A stretch of DNA of 52,215 nucleotides, from positions 1 through 52,215 of the forward strand of contig DYIF01000008.1 of assembly GCA_020723765.1 (NCBI GenBank), given 5' to 3'. Made by a program: the position numbers and the translations under genes. Position 1 is the first letter of the stretch; each line of letters begins with the position of its first letter. Below the pieces are notes generated by a model that saw only the letters and a list, made by a program, of their open reading frames with translations, was not told the DNA's origin and ran no database searches. Source of the DNA: Elusimicrobium minutum. Its GTDB lineage: Bacteria; Elusimicrobiota; Elusimicrobia; Elusimicrobiales; UBA9959. Shown piece after piece: positions 1-8,233 of this stretch.

Positions 1-68
1 TCCCTTATATCTTACTACTATCATATTTTTACACACTTTATTATACATAACCGATTTGATTCGCCATC

Positions 69-97
69 TTGACAAGTTTTGAAAATTATGCTATAAT
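69..97 (+). promoter_or_regulatory. Consensus sigma-70-type promoter for the leader RNA
   Basis: A perfect -35 TTGACA (69-74) and perfect -10 TATAAT (92-97) are separated by 17 nt. Transcription should begin near 104, immediately before the first hairpin of the structured RNA. This is the best promoter match I found in the window, which implies strong constitutive initiation with control exerted downstream. Confidence 0.9.
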
Positions 98-103
98 GAA
101 TAT

Positions 104-299
104 ATCCTACTTTTAAAGCAGGTTTGTTCTCTAAAGGCGATTTGCCGACTTGAAGAGCCTTAAATCTTCTAAGCGGGGTTCCCATAGTACCAAAACTATG
201 GAGGCGATTTGCTGTCTTGAAGGGCCTTAAACCTTCTAAGCGGGGTAGTCGGTACCATAACCGATGAAAAGATAACCCGCTTTGATGGCGGGTTTTTTT
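104..299 (+). ncRNA. Structured leader RNA with two copies of a pseudoknot-forming motif; candidate riboswitch
   Basis: Two 44-nt copies (135-178 and 202-245, period 67 nt) are nearly identical. In each, a 5-bp hairpin has loop GCCUUAAA. The stem is GAAGA/UCUUC in copy 1 and GAAGG/CCUUC in copy 2, a compensatory change. The loop GCCUU can pair with the upstream AAGGC (134-138), or GAGGC (201-205) in copy 2 with one wobble, giving a conserved pseudoknot. Each copy ends in AAGCGGGG and is followed by a small hairpin (182-201; 249-263). The AAGCGGG of copy 2 can pair with CCCGCTT (276-282), the 5' arm of the terminator, so mutually exclusive anti-terminator and terminator forms are possible. I do not recognise a known class. 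It does not match SAM-I, SAM-II, SAM-III or SAH consensus cores, although metK lies downstream. It could instead be a free-standing small RNA of about 195 nt. Confidence 0.7.
274..299 (+). terminator. Intrinsic terminator ending the leader RNA
   Basis: A 7-bp stem AACCCGC (274-280)/GCGGGTT (288-294) with a 7-nt loop runs directly into a T tract. Its 5' arm is also complementary to the AAGCGGG ends of the upstream motifs and to AAAGCGGGT at 321-329. This is what a conditional attenuator would look like. Confidence 0.85.
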
Positions 300-398
300 A
301 TTTTGTATTAAACTTGCCTCAAAGCGGGTATCGATTATTCAACTTTCCCTTCATAAATAGCACAGCAAATCTTAATTCAATCCGATAAAGGAGGTTGT

Positions 399-1016
399 AT
401 GACTAATTATGGCGGAAGTTATATTGTAGTATCTCCAATGGCTTGTGTTTATATAAGAGTATCGGCTTTGGGCGCAACTTTCGAAGACAAAATAAAATAT
501 GCGATCAAATTGAGAAAAGAAAAATATGATTATGAACGGGACTTGACCTTGGTATATAATGGTGAAAAAGAGCAATATCGAATTAGCAAGGATGGAAAAA
601 TTTCAATACAAGAGTTTAATGAATATTACTTTTGGCTATATAGAGACGATATTTCTGAGGATAAACTCAGAGTGTTTTTAACACCTGATGAACTTTTTAA
701 AATAAGGCAAAAATTAATTGAAATGGATAAAGAAGAACAGATAACCTTCTTGAATGAAATGGTTGAAAAAAACAGAATTATAAAAAATATAAAAATAAGC
801 GATAACTATTATATTTACGAATATCCGCCATTGGGTTATTTTAGAACTTATTTGGTGGATTATGATTTTAAAAAAGCAAAAAGATGTATTATGGATGTTT
901 TCGAAGTTATACTTATTAAAAAAGAATTATGGTTAGTTTTTGACGGAAAAAAATATTTTTTAGGAGAAGATAAAATTTTAAAAGAAGTAGATTCGGTACC
1001 GGAAACAAAAAATTAG
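399..1016 (+). CDS. Hypothetical protein, first gene of the MetK/AAA/VWA operon
   Basis: This 205-residue protein has a strong ribosome-binding site (AAAGGAGG, 388-395) and ends 8 nt before metK, so it opens the operon behind the leader RNA. I recognise no family. It has no signal peptide or membrane segment and is rich in Lys, Glu, Tyr and Ile, suggesting a soluble cytoplasmic protein. The N-terminus (MTNYGGSYIVVSPM) is Gly/Ser/hydrophobic; the middle looks helical and charged; the last 60 residues look like beta strands. About 98 nt separate the terminator from the start codon. They include a third AAAGCGGGT tract that could pair with the terminator arm. Function cannot be given. Confidence 0.75.
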   Translation: MTNYGGSYIVVSPMACVYIRVSALGATFEDKIKYAIKLRKEKYDYERDLTLVYNGEKEQYRISKDGKISIQEFNEYYFWLYRDDISEDKLRVFLTPDELFKIRQKLIEMDKEEQITFLNEMVEKNRIIKNIKISDNYYIYEYPPLGYFRTYLVDYDFKKAKRCIMDVFEVILIKKELWLVFDGKKYFLGEDKILKEVDSVPETKN

Positions 1017-1024
1017 GAGGGAAA

Positions 1025-2167
1025 ATGATAATAAAAAATAGTTTATTTACATCCGAATCCGTTTCCGAAGGCCATCCCGACAAGCTCTGCGATAGGATAT
1101 CGGATATTATTTTGGATATGTATCTTTTAAAAGACCCTTATGCGAGGGTAGCCTGCGAGACTATGGCTTCTCATAATAAAATAATGGTCAGCGCCGAAAT
1201 AAAATCGGATTTTAATTATAAAAAAGAAGAGATAATACAAGTAGTTAAAAAAACCATATCGGATACGGGTTATAACTCAAAATGGAATTACGACCCCGAA
1301 AAAATTGAATATGAAATAAACTTAAATATTCAATCTCCATGTATCTCAAAAGGCGTGGATAACGGAGGGGCCGGAGACCAAGGCATTATGTTCGGCTACG
1401 CCACGGACGAGACGAAGGAGCATATGCCGTTTCCAATAATTTATGCGCATAAGATTCTAATAAGATATGCCGAATTAATGAAAAACGGAGTTTTGAAAAA
1501 TGTAGGCCCGGACGCAAAGAGCCAGATAACCGTGTTTTACGACAAAAACGGTTTTCCCAAAAAAATAATTTCGGTAGTTTTGTCGGTTCAGCATAATAAA
1601 AAAGTGATGAAAGGGAAAAATATTTCGGATGAGTTTAAGCGAGAGTTGATAGAAAAAGCGATTAAACCGGTCTTAGGGGAATATATGAATAACTTAAAAT
1701 ATGAAAACATATTTATAAATCCCGCCGGTTCTTTTTTAATAGGAGGGCCGGCGGCGGATACCGGAGTTACCGGGAGAAAAATAATAGCGGATACTTACGG
1801 GGGGATGTCTCCGCATGGAGGCGGAGCTTTTTCCGGGAAGGACCCGACAAAGGTCGATCGTTCCGCCGCCTATATGGCGAGGTTTGTCGCTAAAAATCTG
1901 GTGAGGGAGGGGCTTTGCAAAAAATGTCTTATACAGGTTTCTTACGCCATAGGAGTGGAAAGGCCCGTATCTATCATGGTTAATTCTTTTGGAACTTCAA
2001 AGACGGGCGACGAGAAACTTCTAAAAATAATAAACGAAAAATTCGATTTTAGACCCAAAGCCATAATCGATTTTTTGGATCTTAGAAAACCGATATATTA
2101 TCAAACCGCCGCTTACGGTCATTTTGGAAGAAATGGTTTTAGTTGGGAGAAAGAATTTAATTTTTAA
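1025..2167 (+). CDS. metK: S-adenosylmethionine synthetase (methionine adenosyltransferase)
   Basis: MetK makes S-adenosylmethionine from methionine and ATP in the cytoplasm. The 380-residue length matches the family (about 384). Canonical motifs are present: SEGHPDK at about 14-20, the GAGDQGIMFGYA signature at 115-126, GPDAKSQ, TGRK at 249-252, the DTYGG segment, and GGGAFSGKDPTKVDRSAAY with both lysines intact. I expect an active enzyme. It starts at ATG 1025 behind TTAGGAGGG, 8 nt after the upstream gene and 10 nt before the AAA+ ATPase. It is the orthodox partner of the divergent MetK-like protein at 7008-8084. I cannot tell whether it is the only MetK of the cell or a second copy dedicated to this operon. 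Confidence 0.95.
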   Translation: MIIKNSLFTSESVSEGHPDKLCDRISDIILDMYLLKDPYARVACETMASHNKIMVSAEIKSDFNYKKEEIIQVVKKTISDTGYNSKWNYDPEKIEYEINLNIQSPCISKGVDNGGAGDQGIMFGYATDETKEHMPFPIIYAHKILIRYAELMKNGVLKNVGPDAKSQITVFYDKNGFPKKIISVVLSVQHNKKVMKGKNISDEFKRELIEKAIKPVLGEYMNNLKYENIFINPAGSFLIGGPAADTGVTGRKIIADTYGGMSPHGGGAFSGKDPTKVDRSAAYMARFVAKNLVREGLCKKCLIQVSYAIGVERPVSIMVNSFGTSKTGDEKLLKIINEKFDFRPKAIIDFLDLRKPIYYQTAAYGHFGRNGFSWEKEFNF

Positions 2168-2177
2168 TGGAGGGATT

Positions 2178-3491
2178 ATGAATAGGAATTTTATCAATAA
2201 ATATAGAAGAGCGAAAATGGAAGATTTTATAATACCTGCAAATGGACAAAACGACGACCGCGGCGTCTTTAAATACTCAATGCCGGTAAACGCCCATATT
2301 TTTGAGTTTTTAAAAACATATCTTTACGGGATACATAAAAAAGTTTTAAAAAACGAAGAACTGGAAGTTTTGTTTTTTCATGCTTTAAAAAACGATATTG
2401 CGCCAGTAATATCCCAATATACCATATCTTACGAGGACGAAAATGGGCTTGCTAAAATAGACGATTGGTTTATCCACTCCAAAATTAAATACAAAAACGA
2501 AAATTATTTTATAAGCCTGGTGATTGTCAAAGATATGGACCGGATAATTTACAATTTTAATGTTCTCGGAGAATCTTTATCCGACGTAAATCCCAAAAAA
2601 TTAGCCGAAGTTTTGATAGAAGAGTCAATAAAAAACTCTATTTATAACGGGAAAATATTAAAGTTGATATCTAAACCGAGAAGTTTTATGCCCGATTTGG
2701 ACGAAGAATCTCCGGACAGTCTTGAGTTTGAAATAATAAAAAGTTTAAACAATACCGCGATGGAGGATATAATTTTGCCTCAAGAGATAAAAGAAAAATT
2801 AAATATTTTCGTAAAAGCGGTATTGAGATATAACGAGATAAGAAAGCCTTTAAGATATATTCTTTCAGGGCTTCCCGGAAGCGGTAAAACTAAGATAGTG
2901 AAAGGCATAGCCAACGCCTGCGCGGGAAAGGCTACGATAATTCTTACTAACGCCGGGAACCTCCCTTTAAACATGCTTTTTTCGTTTGCAAATATGTTTG
3001 AACCTTGCATAATATGCATAGACGATTTGGACATAGCCATTAGAGAAAGACACGAAACTCATCCTCGCATGCTGTCCTCGTTTTTGGAACATTTGGACGG
3101 TTTTATAAAAAACAACGTTTTTTTGCTCGCCACCGTTAATAATAAAAGAATATTGGATTTTGCGGCAAGCAGGCCCGGAAGATTCGATTATATAATAGAC
3201 CTTGAAACTCTTACCAAAAAAGATTACTTTGAGATAGTAAAATTAAATACGAAAGACGAAAAGATTTTAGAGTTGTTTAAAAACGACGATGTGCTCGATG
3301 CCTTGGTCGCCAAAAAAGCCGTCGGGGCGTTTTTGGTTAATTTAATAAAACAAATAGAGCTTATAAAAAAACTTAACTCCGGTGCCGATTTTTCCGCCAA
3401 AGATCTTTTAAATCTAATCAAACAAAACTATGAAAGCTTTTATAAAGACAAAGGTAAATCGGATATCGGGTTTTATTCGGAGGATTTATGA
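2178..3491 (+). CDS. AAA+ family ATPase (classical AAA type)
   Basis: This protein of about 437 residues has an uncharacterised N-terminal half (about 1-200) followed by one AAA module. Visible motifs are Walker A GLPGSGKT (K237), Walker B CIICIDDLD (D282/D283), sensor-1-like LLATVNN, and an arginine-finger segment SRPGRFD near 330. The last is typical of the classical AAA clade (Cdc48/FtsH/proteasomal type), so it probably forms a hexameric remodelling ring. I chose ATG 2178 because GGAGGG (2169-2174) precedes it; a longer reading from 2124 overlaps metK and lacks a ribosome-binding site. It overlaps the MoxR-like gene by 4 nt (ATGA), so the two ATPases are translationally coupled. The substrate is unknown. 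Confidence 0.88.
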   Translation: MNRNFINKYRRAKMEDFIIPANGQNDDRGVFKYSMPVNAHIFEFLKTYLYGIHKKVLKNEELEVLFFHALKNDIAPVISQYTISYEDENGLAKIDDWFIHSKIKYKNENYFISLVIVKDMDRIIYNFNVLGESLSDVNPKKLAEVLIEESIKNSIYNGKILKLISKPRSFMPDLDEESPDSLEFEIIKSLNNTAMEDIILPQEIKEKLNIFVKAVLRYNEIRKPLRYILSGLPGSGKTKIVKGIANACAGKATIILTNAGNLPLNMLFSFANMFEPCIICIDDLDIAIRERHETHPRMLSSFLEHLDGFIKNNVFLLATVNNKRILDFAASRPGRFDYIIDLETLTKKDYFEIVKLNTKDEKILELFKNDDVLDALVAKKAVGAFLVNLIKQIELIKKLNSGADFSAKDLLNLIKQNYESFYKDKGKSDIGFYSEDL

Positions 3492-4921
3492 GCGGCCAAG
3501 ATTTAATCTTAGAAAACAAAAATCTAATCGAATCGGATAAACTTGACGGGACAAACTACGAATACAAAGGTTTTGCCCGATCGCTTGGAATTTTCGGCTA
3601 CGAAAATATAGAGACGCTTTTAATTATAGGCTTAATAACTCAAGACCCTTTGATTTTAATAGGGGATATGGGAAGCGGTAAAACCCATATTTTAAATAAC
3701 ATTTCAAAACTTTTGGGATTAAATCATAAACATTATAACGCTTCTATGATATCCTTTGACGACATAGTAGGTTTCCCATACCCTTTTAAAAATGGAGGCG
3801 AAAATAAAATGAAAATAGAATACATAATGACCCCGGCAACGGTATGGGACGCCGAGTCGGTTTTAATAGACGAGATAAACAGATGCAAGCCCGAAGTCCA
3901 AAACAAACTTTTTTCGTTGATATATGAAAAAAAACTTCAAGGAATAGAAATAAGGAAACTCGTATACAGATGGTCGGCTATGAACCCTTACAGAAAAGAC
4001 GAAGATGAAAATGTTTATTTGGGGGTCGAGCCGTTGGATAAAGCTCTTGCGGATAGATTTTCTCTTTTTATACAAGTTCCCAAGTGGAGCGGAATAAACG
4101 AAAACACTAAACGTGAGATATTAAAAAATATGATCGAACCGGATATAAAAGCTTCCAATAATTTTATAGATTTTATAAATAAAAAAAGAGAGGAATTTCA
4201 AAACATTCTCCAAAAACCGCCTTTGAGTTTAATTAATTATATAGCGGAATTTTCAAAATTGGCAAATGATGCTAAGATTATGGAGATATCTGTAAGACGA
4301 GCGAAGATAATAATGAAAAACATATCCGCATTATTGGCTTTAACTCCAAACCCATGGGATGAGGATGTGTATAATGTTTTCAAAAGTTCCATACCGGATA
4401 TCTGCTGGAACGACGACATAAAATGGGATAAGCTTAATTTGATTCATAAAAGCGTTTATCAATTCAATAGAATCGAGTTATTCAAGGATAACGATATGGA
4501 AAACTTTATGGAGGCAAAGGGTTATATAGAAAAGGCGAATATGCTTATAAATCTAAAATCTAAAGAGAAAAGGTCTTTAATAGTAAAATGGGCGGTTATA
4601 AAAGCTAAAGAAGGCGATTACGATTATTTCATATTTATTTATCTTATATTTTCGCTTGTTATGAAAGGAGTAATTTCTCTAAATGCCGATGCCTGCGAAG
4701 AGTTTTTCGGATATATGAAAAATATCTCTTCTTCGGTTAATATGCAAAAGAAGGTGGAGTTAAAATGCGATTCCGAGATAATAGAAATAATATCCGAAAA
4801 TAAGTTTTTAAAAGATTTCTTTATATCTTTTTTAAATTGCGATAAAAACCAAGACGAATCGATTGAAATACTTAAAAAAATGAAAGAGTTTATAGATTAT
4901 TTTAAAAAGGAGGGGTTATGA
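3488..4921 (+). CDS. MoxR-like AAA+ ATPase
   Basis: At 477 residues this is longer than a minimal MoxR (about 330). Walker A is GDMGSGKTH (K65) and Walker B is VLIDEINR (D128/E129), followed by a PEVQNKLFSL segment and a sensor/finger region WSAMNPYRKD...LDKALADRFSLFI. These are MoxR/dynein-related AAA_5 features. MoxR ATPases typically act with a VWA-domain partner to remodel or activate target proteins. Here the likely partner is the metallopeptidase-VWA protein two genes downstream. The C-terminal 200 residues are helical and not recognised. The gene overlaps both neighbours by 4 nt (ATGA at each end), indicating strict co-translation. Confidence 0.9.
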   Translation: MSGQDLILENKNLIESDKLDGTNYEYKGFARSLGIFGYENIETLLIIGLITQDPLILIGDMGSGKTHILNNISKLLGLNHKHYNASMISFDDIVGFPYPFKNGGENKMKIEYIMTPATVWDAESVLIDEINRCKPEVQNKLFSLIYEKKLQGIEIRKLVYRWSAMNPYRKDEDENVYLGVEPLDKALADRFSLFIQVPKWSGINENTKREILKNMIEPDIKASNNFIDFINKKREEFQNILQKPPLSLINYIAEFSKLANDAKIMEISVRRAKIIMKNISALLALTPNPWDEDVYNVFKSSIPDICWNDDIKWDKLNLIHKSVYQFNRIELFKDNDMENFMEAKGYIEKANMLINLKSKEKRSLIVKWAVIKAKEGDYDYFIFIYLIFSLVMKGVISLNADACEEFFGYMKNISSSVNMQKKVELKCDSEIIEIISENKFLKDFFISFLNCDKNQDESIEILKKMKEFIDYFKKEGL

Positions 4922-5493
4922 AAATGTATTATAACAATACCGGCGGACCGATGAGTAGAAATGTTACTATGAGAAACTATACTACAAAACCGAAAGAAGA
5001 GAAAGACACGGAAAATTTGAATAAGATAATAGAAAGGTATGAAGAACAACATAAATCTTTTATAAAACTAAACTCAAACGCTAACGAATCGGAACAACCC
5101 GCCGTTAATGAGGTCGATAAAAAAACCGTTAACATAAACTTTGAAAATTTTGGTTTCAAAGCGGTTTACGAAACTAACTTTTGTTTCGCAGATAATGAAA
5201 ATGTAGTGGATTATATTTATAATATTATGAAATCTTGCAAAGTAAACGATGAAGAAAAATTGAAAAAAAAATTTTTGGTATTTAAAAAAAAGTTGATATG
5301 CGTTACTATGCCTATAATCGAGAACAAAGATAAGGTTTTTATCGATAAAGATGAGATATTAAAAGACGCGGTTATTCTCGGTTTATGCGGGGAACATATT
5401 TACGACCCCGAAAGGCCTTTAATACTAACCGAAGCAAACCTAAAAAGAAAAGTCATATTATATGAACCGAGAGGTTTTTATGACTATATCTGA
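4918..5493 (+). CDS. Hypothetical protein between MoxR ATPase and VWA protein
   Basis: The 191-residue product has no recognised domain. The first 75 residues are polar and probably disordered. The remainder (about 77-191) looks folded, with alternating strands and helices and a tail EPRGFYDYI. No signal peptide or membrane segment is seen. Start 4918 lies behind AGGAGGGG and overlaps the MoxR stop by 4 nt; the 3' end overlaps the VWA gene by 14 nt. By position it may be an adaptor or substrate of the MoxR-VWA pair, but that is inference only. Confidence 0.75.
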   Translation: MKMYYNNTGGPMSRNVTMRNYTTKPKEEKDTENLNKIIERYEEQHKSFIKLNSNANESEQPAVNEVDKKTVNINFENFGFKAVYETNFCFADNENVVDYIYNIMKSCKVNDEEKLKKKFLVFKKKLICVTMPIIENKDKVFIDKDEILKDAVILGLCGEHIYDPERPLILTEANLKRKVILYEPRGFYDYI

Positions 5494-6997
5494 AAATCAG
5501 TTTAGAAACATATTTAAGAAAGTCGTATTTGAAAATAGGTTGAATTTTGAATCTTATCTAAAAATATACGATATAGTTTTCGACAAAAGCGTTGAAAATA
5601 TAGGTATAAGCATTGGAGACAAACCGATATTAAAAGTAAATTTGGATTATGTCAATGAGTTTTTTAAAACGGAAAAAGACGTTGAATGGCTTATATCTCA
5701 CGAGCTTCTTCATATTCTTTTTAGAGATTATCTTAAAAAACCTAAAGACGAAAACGAGAGGTTTATTAATAATATATCCATGGACGCCTTAATAAACTCA
5801 TATTTATATTGGTTATTAGGCAAAGATTATTGCAACGGCGTTAATAAATTATATGAAAACGAAGAGGAGATATTTCAAATTTTAAGGCCTTATGACAAAA
5901 AAAACAATAAAGTATCCAATAATGCTTTGAAAAAAATTTGGTCGAGTTTGTATAAAGGAAAAATCGGCTTTTCCGATATAAAAAGTTATTTATTATCGAT
6001 TTATAAAGAAAACCAAAATAATAGCAACGACAAATTTATAGGCACTCACTCTTCGGACAACGCCTCTTTAGAATCCAAGACCCAAGCGAACGAATCGTTA
6101 GCCAGCGATTTTTCAAATTCTCAAAGAAATTCCGATAATTGCGATAATCAAAATTCTCGGGATAAACAAAATCAAAACAAAGAATCAAAAGATTGCCAAA
6201 ATATAACCCGAAATAAAATATCCGATTTAAAAGATTATCGGAATATTATAAATGAATTAGAAAAAAAGATAAAAGAAACCATAAGCCAAAGTAAAAATTC
6301 CAAAATCTCAAATGCCAATTCAAAAAATAGCTTAAAATCGCAGGCGCTTAAAAGCGATAAAACAGAGGATGATGAGATGGATATTGTTTTTAAAGATATT
6401 GAGAAGGATTATATAAAGATATGGCGTAAAGCGATATATACCGTTCTTAAAATGTTCTCAAAATCCGAAAAATCAAAAAGAAAAAGCAACCCCGGCGAGT
6501 TTGAATTTTTTATGCCTATTCTTTCCAAAAGAGACGGAAGGTCTTTTGTTAAATATTTATGGTCCCCTTTTTTTCCGTTTTCAAAATGGATCGGGGAGAA
6601 AAACAATTTCGACATAAAAACCGCTTTATACTTTGACGTTTCCCCTTCAATGAGCGGAGAGTTGGATTTTTTGGCAAAGGCTTTACAAAGTTTTAAAGAT
6701 GTTTTTAAAACCGATTTGTGGGCTTTTAGCACTCAAGTCCATAAGGCGGAAATGAAAAAAGGAAAGTTTAAATTTAAAAAAACATACGGAACCCGCATAG
6801 AGGCGGTTTTTAAACATATAATCGATAAAAACTACCGCAAAGCGGTTGTTGTAACCGACGGATTTATAGAAGAGAATTTGCACGAACTCGTATTGAAATT
6901 AAAAAAGAAAGCATCGGTCGGTTTTATAATATCCAAAGATGGAGACGAACGTGCGGTAAAAGATTACGGCTTTTATTATAAAAAATTAAAATGGTAA
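5480..6997 (+). CDS. Putative metallopeptidase with C-terminal VWA-like domain (DUF2201 type)
   Basis: The protein is about 505 residues. The N-terminal domain has a zinc-protease motif HELLH (H74-H78), followed by a conserved-looking N/D segment (NISMDALINSYL). Residues about 180-300 form an Asn/Ser/Gln/Lys-rich, probably disordered linker. The C-terminal domain has a VWA MIDAS motif DVSPSMSG (D386) and a second VWA strand VVVTDGF (D460). This two-part layout matches the putative metallopeptidase plus VWA-like (DUF2201) family, which is commonly encoded beside MoxR ATPases, as here. ATG 5480 is preferred (GAGAGG just upstream) over an in-frame ATG at 5462. It likely serves as the metal-binding adaptor and possibly the protease of the module. 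Confidence 0.85.
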   Translation: MTISENQFRNIFKKVVFENRLNFESYLKIYDIVFDKSVENIGISIGDKPILKVNLDYVNEFFKTEKDVEWLISHELLHILFRDYLKKPKDENERFINNISMDALINSYLYWLLGKDYCNGVNKLYENEEEIFQILRPYDKKNNKVSNNALKKIWSSLYKGKIGFSDIKSYLLSIYKENQNNSNDKFIGTHSSDNASLESKTQANESLASDFSNSQRNSDNCDNQNSRDKQNQNKESKDCQNITRNKISDLKDYRNIINELEKKIKETISQSKNSKISNANSKNSLKSQALKSDKTEDDEMDIVFKDIEKDYIKIWRKAIYTVLKMFSKSEKSKRKSNPGEFEFFMPILSKRDGRSFVKYLWSPFFPFSKWIGEKNNFDIKTALYFDVSPSMSGELDFLAKALQSFKDVFKTDLWAFSTQVHKAEMKKGKFKFKKTYGTRIEAVFKHIIDKNYRKAVVVTDGFIEENLHELVLKLKKKASVGFIISKDGDERAVKDYGFYYKKLKW

Positions 6998-7007
6998 GGG
7001 AGGAGTT

Positions 7008-8084
7008 ATGATAAGAGTATCGGAGAGCGTTTTGCCCGGGCATCCCGACAAATTTTGCGACCAAATAGCGGATGAGATAGTAAATAGAGTTTGCGCTTTC
7101 GAAGAAGAAGCCTATGCTCAGATAGAAGTCGGCGTATGGTCCGATGAGATGTATATAAATGGGACGATTTTGACGTCTCAAAAAATAGAGATAGATTTTA
7201 AGGATGTGGTCCGATATGTGGGAGATAGAATAGGTTATGTAGAAAACAATCATATAGACGCCTCGAAATATAAAATAAGAGATTATGTTTGCAGGCTAAA
7301 TATGAAAGATCCGACATTTTGGAGCAGATATGTTAACGACCAAAGCGTAGTAATAGGCTGGGCCGGTTATGACGAAAAAACTTCTTATCTTCCGCCGGAG
7401 CATTTTTTATCGCTTTACTTAAAAGACGAGGTTTTTAAAAGCTGTCTTTTCGGATATATGAAAGGTTTGGGCCCGGACGGAAAAATAATTGTCATAGTGG
7501 AAGAAAAAGACAAAAAGTTTTTATTAAAAGAGGTTCTTTTGACGATAATGCATCCGTCCAAAGTAAATATATCAGAAGTGGTATCCGTTTCAATTAAAAC
7601 GCTTAATCAAGCTTATATTAAACTTAAGGAATACGACTCAAGATGGGCATCCGAAATAAATCAAATAACATTTAAAGTTAATCCGAACGGAGAATTTACA
7701 AACGGAGGAAGCAACGGAGATAACGGCCAGACCGGGAGAAAACTTGTAATGGATTATTACGGGCCGAGAATCCCGATAGGAGGAGGGGCGTTGTCCGGAA
7801 AAATAATCGGCCATATAGACAGAGTCGCGGCTTATGCCGCAAGGCATGCCGCGGTAAAAGCCGTTAAATCGGGGGCCGGGGAGTGCCTTGTAAGGTTGGC
7901 TTATGCCCCGAATGTTAATTTGCCTTTAAATGTTTTATATGAAATGAAAAACGAGGTTAAAACCGAGGGTATTGATTTTTTCGATTATAGAAATATGGTA
8001 AAAATATACTCGCCCAAACACATAACTTCCGAACGAGCTCAAGGGAAATATTTTTTCGACCTCTCTCTCCCCTGGAATGGATGA
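7008..8084 (+). CDS. Divergent S-adenosylmethionine synthetase paralogue
   Basis: The 358-residue protein is clearly MetK-like, with PGHPDK (11-15), TGRK (242-245), and GGGALSGK (K265) followed by HIDR (D271). It has diverged in the substrate region. The GAGDQG signature is replaced by VNDQSVVIGWA (D111/Q112 kept). GPDAKSQ is replaced by GPDGKII (D157, K159 kept). The position of the second conserved lysine (K269 in E. coli numbering) is His. Most ATP and phosphate contacts survive, so catalysis is possible, perhaps with a different methionine-like or nucleotide substrate, or as a partner subunit of the canonical MetK. It closes the operon 10 nt after the VWA gene, behind GGGAGGAG. A shorter length and altered flexible loop distinguish it from housekeeping MetK. 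Confidence 0.88.
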   Translation: MIRVSESVLPGHPDKFCDQIADEIVNRVCAFEEEAYAQIEVGVWSDEMYINGTILTSQKIEIDFKDVVRYVGDRIGYVENNHIDASKYKIRDYVCRLNMKDPTFWSRYVNDQSVVIGWAGYDEKTSYLPPEHFLSLYLKDEVFKSCLFGYMKGLGPDGKIIVIVEEKDKKFLLKEVLLTIMHPSKVNISEVVSVSIKTLNQAYIKLKEYDSRWASEINQITFKVNPNGEFTNGGSNGDNGQTGRKLVMDYYGPRIPIGGGALSGKIIGHIDRVAAYAARHAAVKAVKSGAGECLVRLAYAPNVNLPLNVLYEMKNEVKTEGIDFFDYRNMVKIYSPKHITSERAQGKYFFDLSLPWNG

Positions 8085-8110
8085 TAAAAGATTATAAATC
8101 TTAAGGGGGG

Positions 8111-8138
8111 TTGACAAATTGAAATAATCTGCTATAAA
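8111..8138 (+). promoter_or_regulatory. Promoter for the CsgG-like gene
   Basis: TTGACA (8111-8116), a 16-nt spacer, and TATAAA (8133-8138). Initiation is expected near 8144, so the mRNA would begin with the strong hairpin at 8143-8186. Confidence 0.8.
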
Positions 8139-8142
8139 TATA

Positions 8143-8186
8143 TTAAGGCCTCTCGCCCATATTGAAGGGTTTCGGAGAGGCCTTAA
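8143..8186 (+). promoter_or_regulatory. Stable hairpin at the 5' end of the mRNA
   Basis: A perfect 12-bp inverted repeat TTAAGGCCTCTC (8143-8154)/GAGAGGCCTTAA (8175-8186) encloses a 20-nt loop with an inner CCC/GGG. No T tract follows, so it is not a good intrinsic terminator. It sits right at the predicted transcript start, about 47 nt before the next ATG, which suggests a 5'-stabilising or regulatory element. Confidence 0.6.
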
Positions 8187-8233
8187 TTATTTCCAAAAAA
8201 ATTTTATAAAATTAAAAAATATACGGAGGTTTT

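Noticed and set aside
104-299. SAM-I, SAM-II, SAM-III or SAH riboswitch identity for the leader RNA
   Set aside because: The metK context invites it, but the conserved cores of those classes are absent, and the tandem pseudoknot layout does not fit them.
1-8084. Prophage or phage remnant carrying the MetK/AAA/VWA operon
   Set aside because: No integrase, structural, packaging or lysis genes and no attachment-site repeats were seen; base composition looks like the neighbouring genes.
8143-8186. Intrinsic terminator of the MetK operon
   Set aside because: The hairpin is perfect, but no T tract follows and it lies downstream of a good promoter, so a 5' leader role fits better.
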